Positions 1 through 12,097 of a DNA stretch of 64,000 nucleotides are shown in pieces. Under the pieces are notes generated by a model. It was not told where the DNA came from, searched no databases, and saw nothing but the letters and a program-made list of their open reading frames with translations. How positions within the stretch are numbered: position 1 is the stretch's first letter; each line of letters starts with the position of its first letter. A program made the translations under genes and the position numbers. Origin of the DNA: Phragmites australis (lineage: Eukaryota > Streptophyta > Magnoliopsida > Poales > Poaceae); assembly GCF_958298935.1 (NCBI RefSeq), contig NC_084924.1, positions 29,423,819 through 29,487,818 of the forward strand, in the 5' to 3' direction.

Positions 1-2817
1 TGAGGAACCATCTAAATAGTATTCTAATTAATCATCAGATTAATTATTTGCTTAATCACGACCATGATAATTAATCAGAATATTATCTCGGTAGTCCCGG
101 CACGTGTTTTGTGCCCAAGATCGAAACACATGGCTTTCCTACATATAGCATAAAAAAAACTTAAGAAAGAGCGAGTAATTAAATTATATTATAAGTTCTT
201 AAGCATTCAACCATTTACAATAATTTACAACAAAAAATAAGAGAAACTACGCAATGAAAAAGTAACACCTATCAACATCAAAAGCAAGGTGAAGCCATAT
301 GCCCTTAGGTTCCATCTAAAAGCACACGAGTAGTTTATACTACTCATTCCCACTATCTACATCGGCAGGTATGAAGTAGCTAAACACAAGCTCCTCCTTA
401 CCGATAGAATTTGAAAGAGCAGCGTGAGTACGAAGGTACTCGCAAGACTTAATCCCTAATAGGTACATATAATAACTTGACTTCAAAGATTATGCATTTA
501 AGTCATTAGTATGGAGTAGTTCACAAGGTTAAGTAAATTCATAAGCGTAAGCAACTTAGACACATGTGTGTGAGCATCTATACTTAATCAAAAGTGCCTT
601 CCTACCCTGCAACTAACAACTTGAACATAAATGTAATCGGAAAAATCTCATGTAATCAATAATCATTTCCAACCATCCCCGAGACACCATCCCATATCAC
701 ACATGCACGAATTCGGAAACTCTACGACCGATGCAAATGGACAGAAGTATGCTTATGACCGAGAGTGTGACAATTTGAATTATTTTTACACCCTGCAGGG
801 GGTACTTCTTTACATACACGTCTCGAGGACCATACGGCTCACGTGTCCACATAGGCTCACGTAAGGCGTTACTCGTGTCAACCTTTACTAATAAGCCTCA
901 ACCATTTGATCATACGCCAATAGGTGCGGGGGTCATTCAGAAGTACTCTCGGAGCAAACTAGATATCCCTACAAGCATATTATGCCCACGCGCCAAAAGG
1001 CCACAGCTACAAAGGTATTCGGCATTCTCATATGCGACATGTAGTAAGTTCGAAAAGTGCTAAAGCTAACTACACCGATGGACGGTGCTTAAATGATACA
1101 AGTGGTCTATGGCATCCAGGCTGCTCTCCTGAAGTACACCGAGGAACTCCTTCGGTGCAGAAGATACCTCTAGCACTGCCCACATCTTGCCTCATTCTCA
1201 CATCTCATACAACCCACATCATTGTCATTGTGTTTGTAAATAATAAGTAAGCCCTAAGCTTGCGAACAATAGTTGAACCATTGCTCATCTTCTACTGAGG
1301 ACCTATGCATTGCTAAACATTCTGAATAATTTGTAAGTTAGACATTTACAATGTTATCAAGGTTACAAGGATATGGATAATCAACAACTCAAGATAGAGG
1401 TAATGCAATTCATAAACATAGGTTCTACTCATCAAAACCCGACAATAGACTCACTACTCATGCAAACATACATAAAGTGTAATTTATTAAGTTATAAAAC
1501 ACGAGATCCATGTAGCAGGTTGAATATGCTTATATGCTTGTCTTGCTGCTCTGGTGGTTGCTTGATACTCCTGGTGAAACACTCACAGAACTCCGGTAGA
1601 TTGGCGTCTCCTTCACTTGCTTGGACCGTTGGCGTAACGCTCTCTAAACAAATCTGGAATGCATTACAAAAATAAAGAAACATTGGAAAAGTGTGGATAT
1701 GATGCATGCTTGAAAATTAATAGAGCACCGCGTTTTGAAAACATTTGCAAAATACTACCAAATGACTAGGGTTCTGTAGTTTGGAACTCTGGATAAGACA
1801 ACCTAAGTGCATATAGCTTTAAGTGGCTAGCGGTCAAATCGCCATTGTGTGAAAGGTTTTGGCATCTGGCGGTCAAACCGTGAGGTTCTACGGTCAGACC
1901 GGTCAATGGTGGTCTGACTCCTGACTTTGGGTTTGATTGGGGTTTTGATTTTCTTAACCGGCGGTCAGACTGGCCTAGTCAGCATTCAAACTGCGAGACC
2001 TTGCTGGTAGCACCTTTGTGAGGTTGTCAGCGAAGGCCCCAGCGAGTGGAGTGTTTCTAAAGTGATTTGGACAACATTCACTGAGCTAAACTCAAAATAC
2101 TCCATGGATAAGCCTAAGGGTAGGGTTAAGCTTGGGTCTAAATGACATGGGGACCAACTCAAGCTTGGAAATGACAGAGAATCAGTAGAGGATGCCTCAC
2201 CTTAGTGTAGGGAAGCTTTCTATTAGAGGGGACACTCCAAGGAAGCTCCGATTCGGAGATCGGGCTCCAGCGTGGTTTGCGGTTTGAGGTGGATGAGCGC
2301 GTGGAAACTTCACCGACAACAAGGGTGAAGGGGATGAACTCAAGGAAGCCTTTGGGGAGCTTGAGGAAGTCCCCTCTATCGATCTCCGGTCATCGTGGAC
2401 ATCGAGGTCATCTCTCTCTCTCTCTTGGTGTGGGTGAAGGAGTGAGTTAGAGTGAGAGTGTGAGAGAGAGTGACTAAGAGAGAGTTGGCCGATTTGCTTA
2501 AGTGGAGCCTCTGCGCTATAGTGGTTAGACCGTGGGAAGCCCATGTGGCAAGCGACGTGGCTGCCCCTTGGCGATCAAACCATGGGGAATCCTAGTCAGA
2601 CCTTGAGAATGGTCTTTTGCTGAAATTTCCTAATTTTCCCCTATTTCTATTCTTCTTCATCTCCAAGGCATATAGGGTTTTCCTAAAGGGCTCTAAACTA
2701 CCTCCAAGTACTTTTGAACCATGTTTAAACTCAAGTTATCAAAAAAATATGAATAGACATAAATACCATAATGATTATGAATGCTTAATCACGTGATTGG
2801 CGTATTGGGACGTGACA
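1..2817 (-). repeat. LTR of gypsy element A1 (3' LTR, truncated by window start)
   Basis: This is the 3' long terminal repeat of a minus-strand Ty3/gypsy element. On the minus strand it starts TGTCACGTCCCAATACG at 2817 and is followed on its right by a polypurine tract and an integrase C-terminus. Bases 1-1700 match 3799-5450 (solo LTR A2) in the same order, for example the block around 90-200 against 3890-4000. Between about 1840 and 2600 it carries repeated copies of a short dyad (CGGTCAGACCG and variants) that A2 lacks at this place. A (TC)n run lies near 2411-2424. Open frames inside it are not credible genes. Confidence 0.8.
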
Positions 2818-2832
2818 AATTTGCCCCCCTTA
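2818..2832 (-). other. Polypurine tract of element A1
   Basis: Read on the minus strand this is TAAGGGGGGCAAATT, directly before the 3' LTR start. It fits the primer for plus-strand DNA synthesis of a minus-strand LTR element. Confidence 0.7.
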
Positions 2833-3401
2833 GAAAGAATCTTGACCCGAGATTCGGCAAAGAGGGAAAAAGGTGATGGTGATGAAGTGGAAGGGAATCT
2901 CCCACAAACGAAAAAGAAGTTTGTTGAATTTCATCAACAGAACGAAATGATAGTCATTGGGCCTTCACATGAGCTGGCGGTCAGACCACAACTAAGCTTG
3001 GTCAGATCATGACTCTGTTAGACCGCATAAACGATGGTCAGACCGGAATCTATACACAGAGTTTTGAACTGTATCGGTCGGACTGATGTTATGTTAGCTA
3101 TCAGACCACCCACCAACGGTTAGACCGTGAGCCTGGGGCGATGAGACCGCTCGGGAACAAAGAGTTTTGGGTTCTAAATGCCTCTGGCGTTTAGACGAAC
3201 AGATCAACAGTGGCTAGACCGCCAGGAGTATGTTCTCCTAGTTTGAAAGGTTTCTAAGTGCGATCCTTTAGGAACAAACTTTCCATTCGACATGTTGATA
3301 ATTATAGACATGTGAGACACTGTAATTCTGCAAAATTACAATGACATTTACAAGTTCTCAAAAAATTTGAGATATTTAGAGCGGATTTTATCCTCACGCT
3401 C
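2833..3401 (-). other. 3' noncoding region of A1 with dyad motif array
   Basis: About 570 bases between the integrase end and the polypurine tract. No coding frame is convincing. It holds further copies of the GGTCAGACCG-type motif (around 2977, 3034, 3110-3125), so the array is not confined to the LTR. Confidence 0.5.
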
Positions 3402-3798
3402 CTAAGTTGCTTTGTCCTCGGTGTGGTTGCTCCATTGGACTTTGATGAACTTAATAGAGTGCCGCCGAGTCATGTGTTCTACTTGATCCAAGATTCGAAT
3501 TGGTTGCTCACAATATGAGAGATCCGGTTGCAATTCTTGATTTGCAACTTCAATGACTTCGGTTGGAATTCGAAGACATTTCTTTATTTGCAAGCCATGA
3601 GACACATTGTGAATGGCAGAGAGGGACGGAGGCATGTCCAATTGATAGGCCACATCTCCACACCGAGCAATGATTTGGAAAGGCCCTACATAACGAGGCA
3701 CCAACTTCCCTCAGACTTGAAAGCGTCGAACCCCTTTGAGAGGTGATACCTTGAGATACAAAAGTCCTCAATATCAAACACAACTTCTCATCGGCAGC
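3402..3798 (-). pseudogene. Integrase C-terminus of gypsy element A1 (fragment)
   Basis: The minus strand encodes the DNA-binding tail of a Ty3/gypsy integrase, with PRYVGPFQI followed by AYQLDMPPSLS and a chromodomain-like end (FIKVQW...TEDKAT). A frameshift lies between about 3700 and 3780, because the part before PRYVGPF (the usual E/DF-VYLKVSP stretch) is in another frame. The remaining N-terminal part of this integrase resumes at 6698, beyond the inserted LTR A2. Removing A2 and one copy of its flanking GC-rich pentamer makes the two halves contiguous. It is not functional. Confidence 0.8.
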
Positions 3799-6697
3799 TG
3801 TAGGTAACTGTCCAAATAATATTCTAATTAATCACCAGGAGGATCATTATTCATAATCGCACCCACGATGATTAACCAGATTATCATCCCGGTAATCCCG
3901 GCACATGTTTTGTGCCCAAGATCGGAACACACGCCTTCCAACAATTAGCATCACAACATAGCTTAAGAAAGAGCAAGTAATTAACATTTCTATTACAAGT
4001 TCTTAAGCATGCAACCATTTCCACCAATTTACAACAAAAGGCAACAACAACTACGCAGCGAAAACATAAACCTACAACAAAAGAGAGTGGAGCCACATGC
4101 CCTTAGGCTCCACCCCAAAAGCACGACCTTCGAGAGTAGGTTGCACTACTCTTGTCCGATCAGCAGGCACGAAGTAACCAAACATCGGCTCATACTCACC
4201 AGCAGCACCTGAAAACGCACGCATGAGTACGAAGGTAGTCGCAAGACTTAAACCATATAGAGCACATATACATAGCTCGACTCCAAGGATTATGCATTGA
4301 GCCATTAGCAAGGAAAAGCCACATGGTTAAGTTAAACATAAGCGGTAAGCAACCTGGACACATATGTATGAGCAACTAACTTAACCAACAGCAACATAAC
4401 TCTACCCTGCCATAACCAACTGAACATAAATAACTGGAACCATAAGAACATACATGTAACAAGGACCAACTCAACCATCTCTCACAAAATCCAACCATCA
4501 ACCACAAGAGAAAACTCTACGACTGATGGAGATGGACAGAAGCATGATCATGATCGAGAGCGTGGCATTTTGAAATGTTTTTACACCTTGCAGGGGGATA
4601 CTCCTGGACCCACACAACTTGAGGACCATACGGCTTACATGACCACACAGATCCATACAAGGGGGTACTCATATCAACCTTTCCCAATAAGCCCCTATCA
4701 TTTGAAACATGCATCGATCGTGCGGCGGTACTAGAACTACTCCCGAAGAAAACTAGTACCACTACAAGCCCGCCCGCACACACCGTCGATGTTCAGGCCC
4801 AAAATTACCATAGCTACAAAGGTATTTGGCTCGCCTTACCATTAAATCGGCATGTGGTGAGTACGGTAAGTGCTAAAGCTAACTACACCGACGATCGATG
4901 CTTAAACGATACAAGCGGTCTACGGTGTCCGGTTTCCTCTCCCGACCTACCCAAGGGAACTCCACATCCGGGTAGGGTAAATACCTCCTAGCACCACCCA
5001 CGTCTCGTCTCATTCTCACCAATCGTATAACCATCATCAACAACCCATCAAGGTTAAAAATTATTGTGAACAACAATTAAGCCTATAGCTCACGAATGAT
5101 GAAACAATTCACCACTTGACTTCTATCGAATGACCTATGCATTGCTAAGCATTTCGATATAACTTGTAATCTACACACCAACAACATACTCAAGGCGACA
5201 AGGAAAGGATAAACAACAATTCAAGGTAGAAGTAATGCATTCAACATATGATCAATCCACTTGTACCCGATCTCGACTCGACACATGCAAATATACATAA
5301 GCATAGTTTATCAATTTTAGACTTCATTTAATTGAACAAAGGTGTAATATGCTTAGTGGCTTGCCTTGCTGCTTAGGTGGCTGCCTATAGTTACCCACGC
5401 AACACTCATAGAAATCCGGAAGATTGGAGTCGTCTTCGAACACAGTCGTCTCCCGCGCCAGCTCCTTGTTCGCTTAAACAAGAACGCATGCAATGATGAG
5501 CATGAATGAATGGAACAAGGTATGCCACAATGCTTAACAACATGCTAGAAGTATAAGACATGCGAATCAGTGCAATACTAAACAATCTAAATGAAACCTG
5601 GAAAATAACAGCCATCCGGAGTATCCGGGTCCGGACCCTCCGGGTGAACCTCCAGAAGAGGCGCTCGGTTACTGCCTTTTGCTTGTCTGACCCAGAGTAT
5701 CCGGGTTCTGGAGCCTTCGGGCCATCTTCCGGTGAAGGTGCTCGGTTAGTCACTATTCTAACTTAACCCGGAACCTCCGGGCTAGTCGACTATCCGGCTG
5801 TGCCGGACACTCCAGGCGAGGCTCTCGGTTATTTTTTAACGCAATTACCTAGAGTCTCTGAGATTACCCGGTTTATCCGGGTGATGCAGACTTGGGTTCT
5901 TCCACAACTTTGACCTCGGGTGATTCGACTCACTTTACAAATCTATGCTACACAAACATGTATATGCCATATCCAAAGGATATAAACCCACCTTGCACTT
6001 TAAACCCTACCCAATTTGAAACACAATTCGACGGACGATTTCATCTAAACCCGGAGTATCCGGGTGAGGCCGGAATATCTGGGTCAGCTCAGAAAAGCTA
6101 CTCTCGAGTGGATTTTTGGTTGATTCGAGTTGCGATCTTTTACAAGCCTAAAGAGAACATTTAGGGATAGTCTAAGAGTCATGGAACTCACTCATCACTT
6201 AACAACATGACTCTATAGCTCAAATTTGTCCCAAACCCCATTTTTGCTCCAAAAAGCTCAAGAACTTCAAGAACCTCAAGAACTACTTGATTCCTCCACA
6301 AAAATAAAAATGGATTGGATAGATGAGCAGCTCATGAGCTTGAGAATGCAATGGTACCACATGCATACCTTAAATCCTTCTCTTGTGGGCGGATTTGAGG
6401 GAGGAATGGAGAGAGCTTGAGAGGGGAGTGGGAGGGAGTGAGCTGCAGTAGCTGTGTGCTGCACAGGTGGGGGCGTGGGGAGTGAGGGAGGAGAGAGAGA
6501 GGGCAGGTGGGGCTGCCCATTTGAGTGGTTGGGATGGTGGGGCCACTTGTGGGGCCCACATGTTAGAGAAAGGAGGCATTTTCAATGCTATTTCTATTCT
6601 TTTCTCTCCCAAATTTCATTCTCTTATCCGAATGATTTTAAACGAATTGCTTTATATTTATGCTTAATTATGCAATTACGGATTTTGGGACATGACA
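3799..6697 (-). repeat. Solo LTR A2 inserted in A1 integrase
   Basis: This 2.9-kb LTR, minus orientation, runs from TGTAG (plus left end) to TGACA (plus right end). It is flanked by GCAGC (3794-3798) and GCAAC (6698-6702), a 5-base target duplication with one substitution. The same integrase continues on both sides, so it is a solo LTR left by recombination between the two LTRs of a former element. It is homologous to A1's LTR and, inverted, to A3's LTR (8789-10744). Its middle (about 5610-6080) carries CCGGAGTATCCGG-type dyads instead of the CGGTCAGACCG type of A1. A CT-rich stretch lies at 6420-6560 (minus strand). Confidence 0.8.
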
Positions 6698-7783
6698 GCA
6701 ACTGTTGCATAGCTCTTCTATTGGGACTGAGCCATGAGAAGACACTTGCGGATAGCCTGAACATGCTCTTCTACCTATTTGACCAAATCCGTGCCTAGAA
6801 GGGCCCTTTCATCAGATTTGGACCAATTCAACGACGTTCAGCATCTTCAGCCATAGAGGGCTTCAAACGGCGATTTCAATGCTCTACAGATAATTGCTGT
6901 TGTAGGAGAACTTAGCATATGGCAAGAAAATCTCTCACTTCTTCCCATATGTGAGAGCACAAGCTCGCAACATATCTTCTAGAACCTGATTCACCCTCTT
7001 AGTTTGACCATCAGTTTGAGGGTGATAGGTAGTACTATGGAAGAGCTTAGTTTCCATAACTTCATGAAGGCTACTCCAGAAATGTGAAGTAAACTGAGTG
7101 TCTCGATCGGAGATGATCTTCTTCAAAATCCCATGAAGGCAACCAATTCGAGTGAGGTACAACTCCGCATATTGCTTGACCGAATATGTGGTCTTGACAG
7201 AAAAGAAATTAGTGGACTTTGTCAACTAGTCCACAATGAGCCAGATTGAGTCATATCCATGAGAGGTCTTCAGCAATCCGGTAATGAAGTCCATTCCGAT
7301 ATCCTCCCACTTCTAGGAGGGAATAGGCAATTGTTGGAGTGTACCGACTGACCTAAGATGCTCGATTTTTACTCTTTGGCAGATGTCACACTCGGTAACA
7401 TATCGAGTGATCTCTCACTTCATGCGAGTCCACCAGAATCTTGTCTTGAGGTCTTGTTACATCTTGGTACTTCCCGAATGAATGGACAACAATGAATCCT
7501 GAGCTTCATCTAGAATTTTCTTCCTCAGTGCATCAACCTTTGGAACTACTAGCCTCTTTCCAAACCACAAGACACCCTGATCATCTTCAGAAAAATACGT
7601 GGTCTTGCCTCCCTTCATTTTCTCTCGGATTCGGGACATACCCTTGTCATTCCTTTGAGCTTCTTTGATTTGATCCAGGAGGGTAGATTTGATCTCCAAG
7701 TTTATAAGAAATCCCTCCAGGACCATTTCGAGTCCAAGTTTCTTAAAATCATCACAAAGCGTGGCATTTCTGGGCTTGACCAT
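6698..7783 (-). pseudogene. Integrase core of gypsy element A1 (broken)
   Basis: The minus strand encodes the integrase core of A1. Visible landmarks are YHPQTDGQTKRVNQ and SDRDTQF near 6990-7130, and VKTTYSVKQYAELYLTRIG near 7140-7200. The linker before it (7457-7783) ends in SIHSGSTKM, the usual lead into the zinc-binding domain. The catalytic Glu after GQT reads Lys here. There are several stops and frame changes, including between 6700 and 6935, where the frame LPYAKFSYN is followed by stops and by MAQSQ-stop-KSYA. Continues leftward at 3798 beyond the solo LTR. Confidence 0.75.
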
Positions 7784-8085
7784 AAGGCAATTGCATTAGG
7801 CCTTTTGACTTAGTGCGTCGGTGATCACATTTGCCTTGTTGGGATGATAATGAACTTCTAGTCCATAGTATTTGATTAACTTGAGCCATCTTCTCTGTCT
7901 TATTTTCAGATCAGCTTGAGTGAAGATGTATTTGAGACTTTTGTGATCTGTATAGATACGAAACAGATTTCCTACCAGATAGTGGCACCAAATCTTTAGA
8001 GCGTGAACAACTGCCACAAGCTCTAAGTCATGAGTAGGGTAGTTCTCTTCATGACACTTCAACTGGCAAAAGCCATGTTCTGAAT
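7784..8085 (-). pseudogene. RNase H fragment of gypsy element A1
   Basis: The minus-strand frame [21 protein letters not shown] and [11 protein letters not shown], ending in [11 protein letters not shown], is the RNase H and tether region typical of plant gypsy polyproteins. It is open from about 8062 to 7796. Homology stops at roughly 8075-8090, where the sequence joins a plus-strand integrase tail. Reverse transcriptase, protease, gag and the 5' LTR of A1 are therefore absent here. Confidence 0.8.
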
Positions 8086-8589
8086 ATCCACAAGAGTCTT
8101 CTCATGGCTCAATCCCGGCAAAAGAGCTATGTGGATCATCACCACCGAGACCTCGAGTTCGCCATTGGAGATCATGTGTACCTCAAGGTTTCACCGCTCA
8201 AGGGTGTTCGCCGATTCCAAGTCCGAGGCAAGTTAGCGCCTCAATACGTGGGACCATTCCAGATTGTTTCTCGACATAGAGAGGTGGAATATCAACTGGA
8301 CTTGCCTCCGTCTCTCTCCACCATGCATAACGTCTTCCACTTGTCGCAACTAAAGAAATACCTCCAAGTTCCAACCGAGGTCGTTGATGTTGCACCTCAA
8401 GAGTTGCAGCCAGATCTTACATATTGTGAGCAACCGACCCGGATATTGGAAGTAGCGGAACGCAAAACTCAGCGTCATTCCCTAAAATTCATCAAAGTCC
8501 AGTGGGGCAACCACATAGAAGATGAGACAACTTGGGAGAGTGAGGATAAAATCCGCTTCGAGTATCCTGAGCTCTTTGCGAGCTTGTAA
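8086..8589 (+). pseudogene. Integrase C-terminus with chromodomain of gypsy element A3
   Basis: An open plus-strand frame reads MAQSRQKSYVD, then HVYLKVSPLKGVRRFQV, PQYVGPFQI and a chromodomain-like end (ILEVAERKTQRH...IKVQWGNH...TTWESED), stopping at 8587-8589. It is the in-frame last third of a Ty3/gypsy integrase, with no stop in about 160 codons. The catalytic core that should precede it is missing: the sequence to its left belongs to A1 in the opposite direction. A polypurine tract and LTR follow in the expected order, so this is the 3' end of a separate plus-strand element, A3. Confidence 0.8.
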
Positions 8590-8788
8590 ACATCGTGTAA
8601 ATTTTTACACAATTGGGATCTCGTGCATGTCTATGCTCATCACTGTGTTGAATAAAAGTATTGCATTAGGTTCCGTACTTCACCGCTTGATATCTCTCAC
8701 ACCGTGGTTCCTAGCCTCATTGTCCTCTCCCCGACCTGTGCCGAATCTCGGGACGAGATTCTTCTTAAGCAGGGGGGGGGGGGATGTT
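8590..8788 (+). other. 3' noncoding region and polypurine tract of A3
   Basis: A short 3' region ends in a strong polypurine tract at 8771-8787: one A, an unbroken run of 12 G and then ATG. It lies directly before the LTR start TGTCACATCCC at 8789. The long G run may be subject to length error. Confidence 0.7.
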
Positions 8789-10744
8789 TGTCACATCCCA
8801 AATTCTTAATCACGCATTTAAGCAAAATCATGCTTCTTAAGTATTATGCTTAATTTTGCGTAATGGTAATTCGGAGCGCTAATGCACTTTGTTAAAACAT
8901 CATTTGGATAAGAGAAAGAAAACTGGGGGAGAAAAGAATGGAAATTGCTTTGGAATTACCCATTTTCTCTAACACGTGGGCCCCACACCTCACCCACTCC
9001 CTTTCTCAAGTGGGCAGCACCCCACCTGCCCTCTCTCTCTCCTCTTCTCACTCCCCATGTCTCCACCGAGCAGCAGCAGCAGCAGCTCCTCCTCTCACTC
9101 TCCCACTCAAGCTCACTCTCTCTTTTCTCCCAAAATTCGAGCTCAATTGGAGGATTCAAGGTATGCATGTGGTACCATTGCATTCTCTAGCTCATGAGCT
9201 ACTAATCTATCCAATCCATTTTCTTTTTCGTGGAAGAATCGAGTAGTTCTTGAAGTTCTTGGCGTTCTTGAGCTGTTTGGAGCAAAAATGGGGTTTTGGT
9301 CGAAAATGAGCTCTAGAGTCGTGTTGATAGTTGATGAGTAAGTTCCAGGACCCTTAGACTACCCCTAACATATTCCCTTTAGGATTGGAAAATATCTCAA
9401 CTCGAATCAACCAACAATACACTCGAGAATAGCTTTTCTGGGCTGGCCCGAATATTCCGGACTCACCGGGAGACTCCAGGTTCAGCAGAAATAGTCCGTT
9501 GAATTGTGTTCGAAATTGGTTAGGGTTTAGGGTGCAAGATTGGTTTAGAACCTTTTGGATAGGGCATATGCACGTTTGTGTAGTGCAGATTTGTAAAGTG
9601 AGTCAAATCGCCCGAGGAAAAAATCATGAAGAACGCAAGTCTGTGTCACTCGGATAATCCTGTTAAACCTGAAGACTCTGGGTAGTTATGTGATTGTGTA
9701 GCCGAGAGCTTCGTTCAGAACCTCACTCGCAGTGTCCGGCACATCCTGGATAGGCCGAACCAACTCGAAGGTTCCGGGTTAAGTTAGAATAGTGGCTAAC
9801 CGAGAGCCTTCACCGGAGGATGGCCCAGATACTCCGGAACTCGGATATTCTAGATTCACCCAGATACTCCAAGCTAGTGAAGTAAAAAGGCAGTAACCGA
9901 GTGCCTCTTCTGGAAGTTTGACCGGAGGGTCCGAAGCCGGATACTCCGGATGGCTGTTATTTTCTAGATTTCATTTAGATCGTTTAGTATTGCGTTGATT
10001 CGCATATCTTATGATTCTAGCATGTTGTTAAGCTTTGTGGCATACCTTTTTGCACTTCTTTCATACTAATTTGCATTGCACGCGTTGATCCTTTTTAGAG
10101 ATCGTTGATCCGTCGATCCTGGAGGTCCAGGGTGATCCCGAGGCACCCCACCTATTTGAGCCAGTGCATCCAGGCGGCAAGCAACTAGCATATTGATCCC
10201 TCTTGTGAAACTGGATAAGTCTAAAATTGATGAAATATGCTTATGTATGTGTGCATGTTTAGTGAGTCAATGTCGGGTACCAATGGGTAGAACCTATGCT
10301 GATTGCATTCTTCTACTTTGAATACTTGTGTATTTACATTCCTTGTAGCCTTGAGATGTTGTAAATGTCTAGGTATGAGTTCAACTTATATGCTTAGCCA
10401 TGCTTAGGTCATTCGGTAGAAGTCAAACGACGACACATCCCGTTGTTCGCGAGCATAGGACCTTCTTATGATTACATACACTTGATGAGGTTGAGATGGT
10501 TGTATGAGTGGTGAGTATGGGACGAGGTGTGGGCGGTGATAGGATGATGTTTTGTCCTGCCCGGATGTGGAGTTCCCCTGGGTAGGTTGGTAGAGGAAAC
10601 CGGACACCGTAGACCACTTTGCGCCGGTTAAGCACCGATCGTCGGTGTTGTTGGCTTTCGCACTTGCCTTACTCACAATATGCTGATCTAATGGTAAGGT
10701 GAGCCAAATACCTTCGCAGTTGTAGTTTTTTGGGCGTGAACATC
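8789..10744 (+). repeat. LTR of gypsy element A3 (truncated at right)
   Basis: Plus-oriented 3' LTR starting TGTCACATCCC. It matches solo LTR A2 in reverse complement over most of its length: 8820-9200 against 6660-6280, and 10680-10744 against about 4860-4780. It carries the same class of CCGGAxxxTCCGG dyads between 9440 and 9960. The match ends near 10744 after GGGCGTGAACATC, where Sirevirus-like sequence begins, so roughly the last third of the LTR is missing. Confidence 0.75.
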
Positions 10745-11727
10745 TCCTCACACTCATCGGACAATCCGGTGAGTACAATCTTTAGAGCCCACTGTGCCAG
10801 CTGTCATTAGCCATTACTACTGATAAATGATTTGGTGGATTCATCCGGTGTGCCTTAGTTCATCATCGGACCATCCAATCAGTAGAACCAAGCCAGACTA
10901 CTTATTGCAATCTTCACTGCAAAAATGAGTCTGGTGATTCCTCTTTGCCTTCATCGGACCATCCAGTGAGTGTAGCTTCTTTTAGAACAAAAATTCTTCT
11001 TTGCAAGAAATTCTCCAGTACCCCCATCTTTCCATCACTGGATAATCCGGTGATCTCAACTTCAATTATTCTAGAAAAATTCACTTTTGTTGAAGATGCT
11101 TTGGTGCTCTAATCCGGTGTATCACCGGACCATCCGGTGCAACACTTCTAAAATTTCAAGACGCGCGTCACCAGGAAAATGTTTCGGTGAGAAGACCTTC
11201 TTTGCCACCGGACCATTATGTGTACTCAATACCTTCCTAAGTTGAGAAGCTAAATTGATTTGGTGAGCTTGTTTCACATGACCGGACTATCCGGTGAGGT
11301 AAACATCTTCGAGCTCGTCAAAGTCATACTTTTTTGATCTCTAACTTCTTAACATCTCTACCATGGGCTTCTATGAGCTACCTAGTACTAGAATTTCCCA
11401 AGTGTGTAAAACAAAGTCTAGATTCAACTAGGTCTAGCTACTACTCTTACCCTCTCTTTATAGTACGGTCAAAAGACTAAGAAAGAAGACCTATATTACT
11501 CTAAGTGTCCTTTCTCTGCCTTGTGACACTTAGAACTAGAAGATCCATAATCTTGATGCACATCTCCTTTGATCATCTATATAAACATCTTAGGGACCAA
11601 GAATACCCATACATCATTGTGAACTAAATTTTTTTATACCCTTCAAAACGAATTTGTTAGTCACAATGATACGGTTGTCATTAATCACCGAAACACTTAC
11701 CACTTACCTAGGGGCCTAGATGCTACA
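10745..11727 (-). repeat. Sirevirus-like (Ty1/copia) LTR
   Basis: About 980 bases read as a minus-strand LTR whose start, TGTAGCATCTAGG, lies at 11727 just after a polypurine tract. The left half is an array of an imperfect palindrome, CATCGGACCATCCGGTGAG and variants, with copies near 10757, 10855, 10950, 11035, 11125 and 11280. As I recall, a CACCGGAC...GTCCGGTG palindrome in LTRs is a described mark of Sireviruses. No TATA box or transcription start was assigned. The left end is not sharply defined, since no terminal TG or target duplication is certain. Confidence 0.6.
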
Positions 11728-12097
11728 ATCTCCCCCTTTTTGTTGATTGATGACAACACAAAAGAGAAAAGACATACATGAATTGAAGTACACCCTATCA
11801 TACTAGGCTATTGACAGCATATATCAATTAAGCAAGAGAAAGCCTAGCACTATAACAACCTATCATGCTAGAAGAATAAGAATTAAACAAGCATGAATTA
11901 AACATCATATGATGACAAGCGAAACACATCCATAGAGAGAACCAAATAGCTTGTCATTACATAAAAATCCATGAAGATCCAACAAGACGAACCTAATACC
12001 CAAACTCCTAAACTCCCCCTGAAACAAAAACTCTCTATACACTCATGCTAAGACTCTCTCTCTCAACTCCCCAACCACTAGATCCTCTCCCCCTTTG
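11728..12097 (-). mobile_element. Sirevirus-like 3' internal region with three polypurine tracts (part 1)
   Basis: On the minus strand this is the internal sequence just upstream of the copia LTR. It holds three purine tracts: CAAAAAGGGGGAGAT next to the LTR (11728-11742), a second at about 12012-12021 and a third at 12086-12096. Several polypurine-tract copies before the 3' LTR are a reported Sirevirus property. Element B was inserted inside the third tract. The region resumes at 31590 after B, with CTTTG present on both sides. No open frame is left here. Confidence 0.55.

Noticed and set aside
3799..10744. Reading A2 and A3 as the two LTRs of one element with an inverted interior
   Set aside because: A2 has a near-perfect 5-base flanking duplication (GCAGC/GCAAC) and interrupts an integrase that continues on both sides. 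It is therefore better explained as a solo LTR unrelated to the junction at about 8085.
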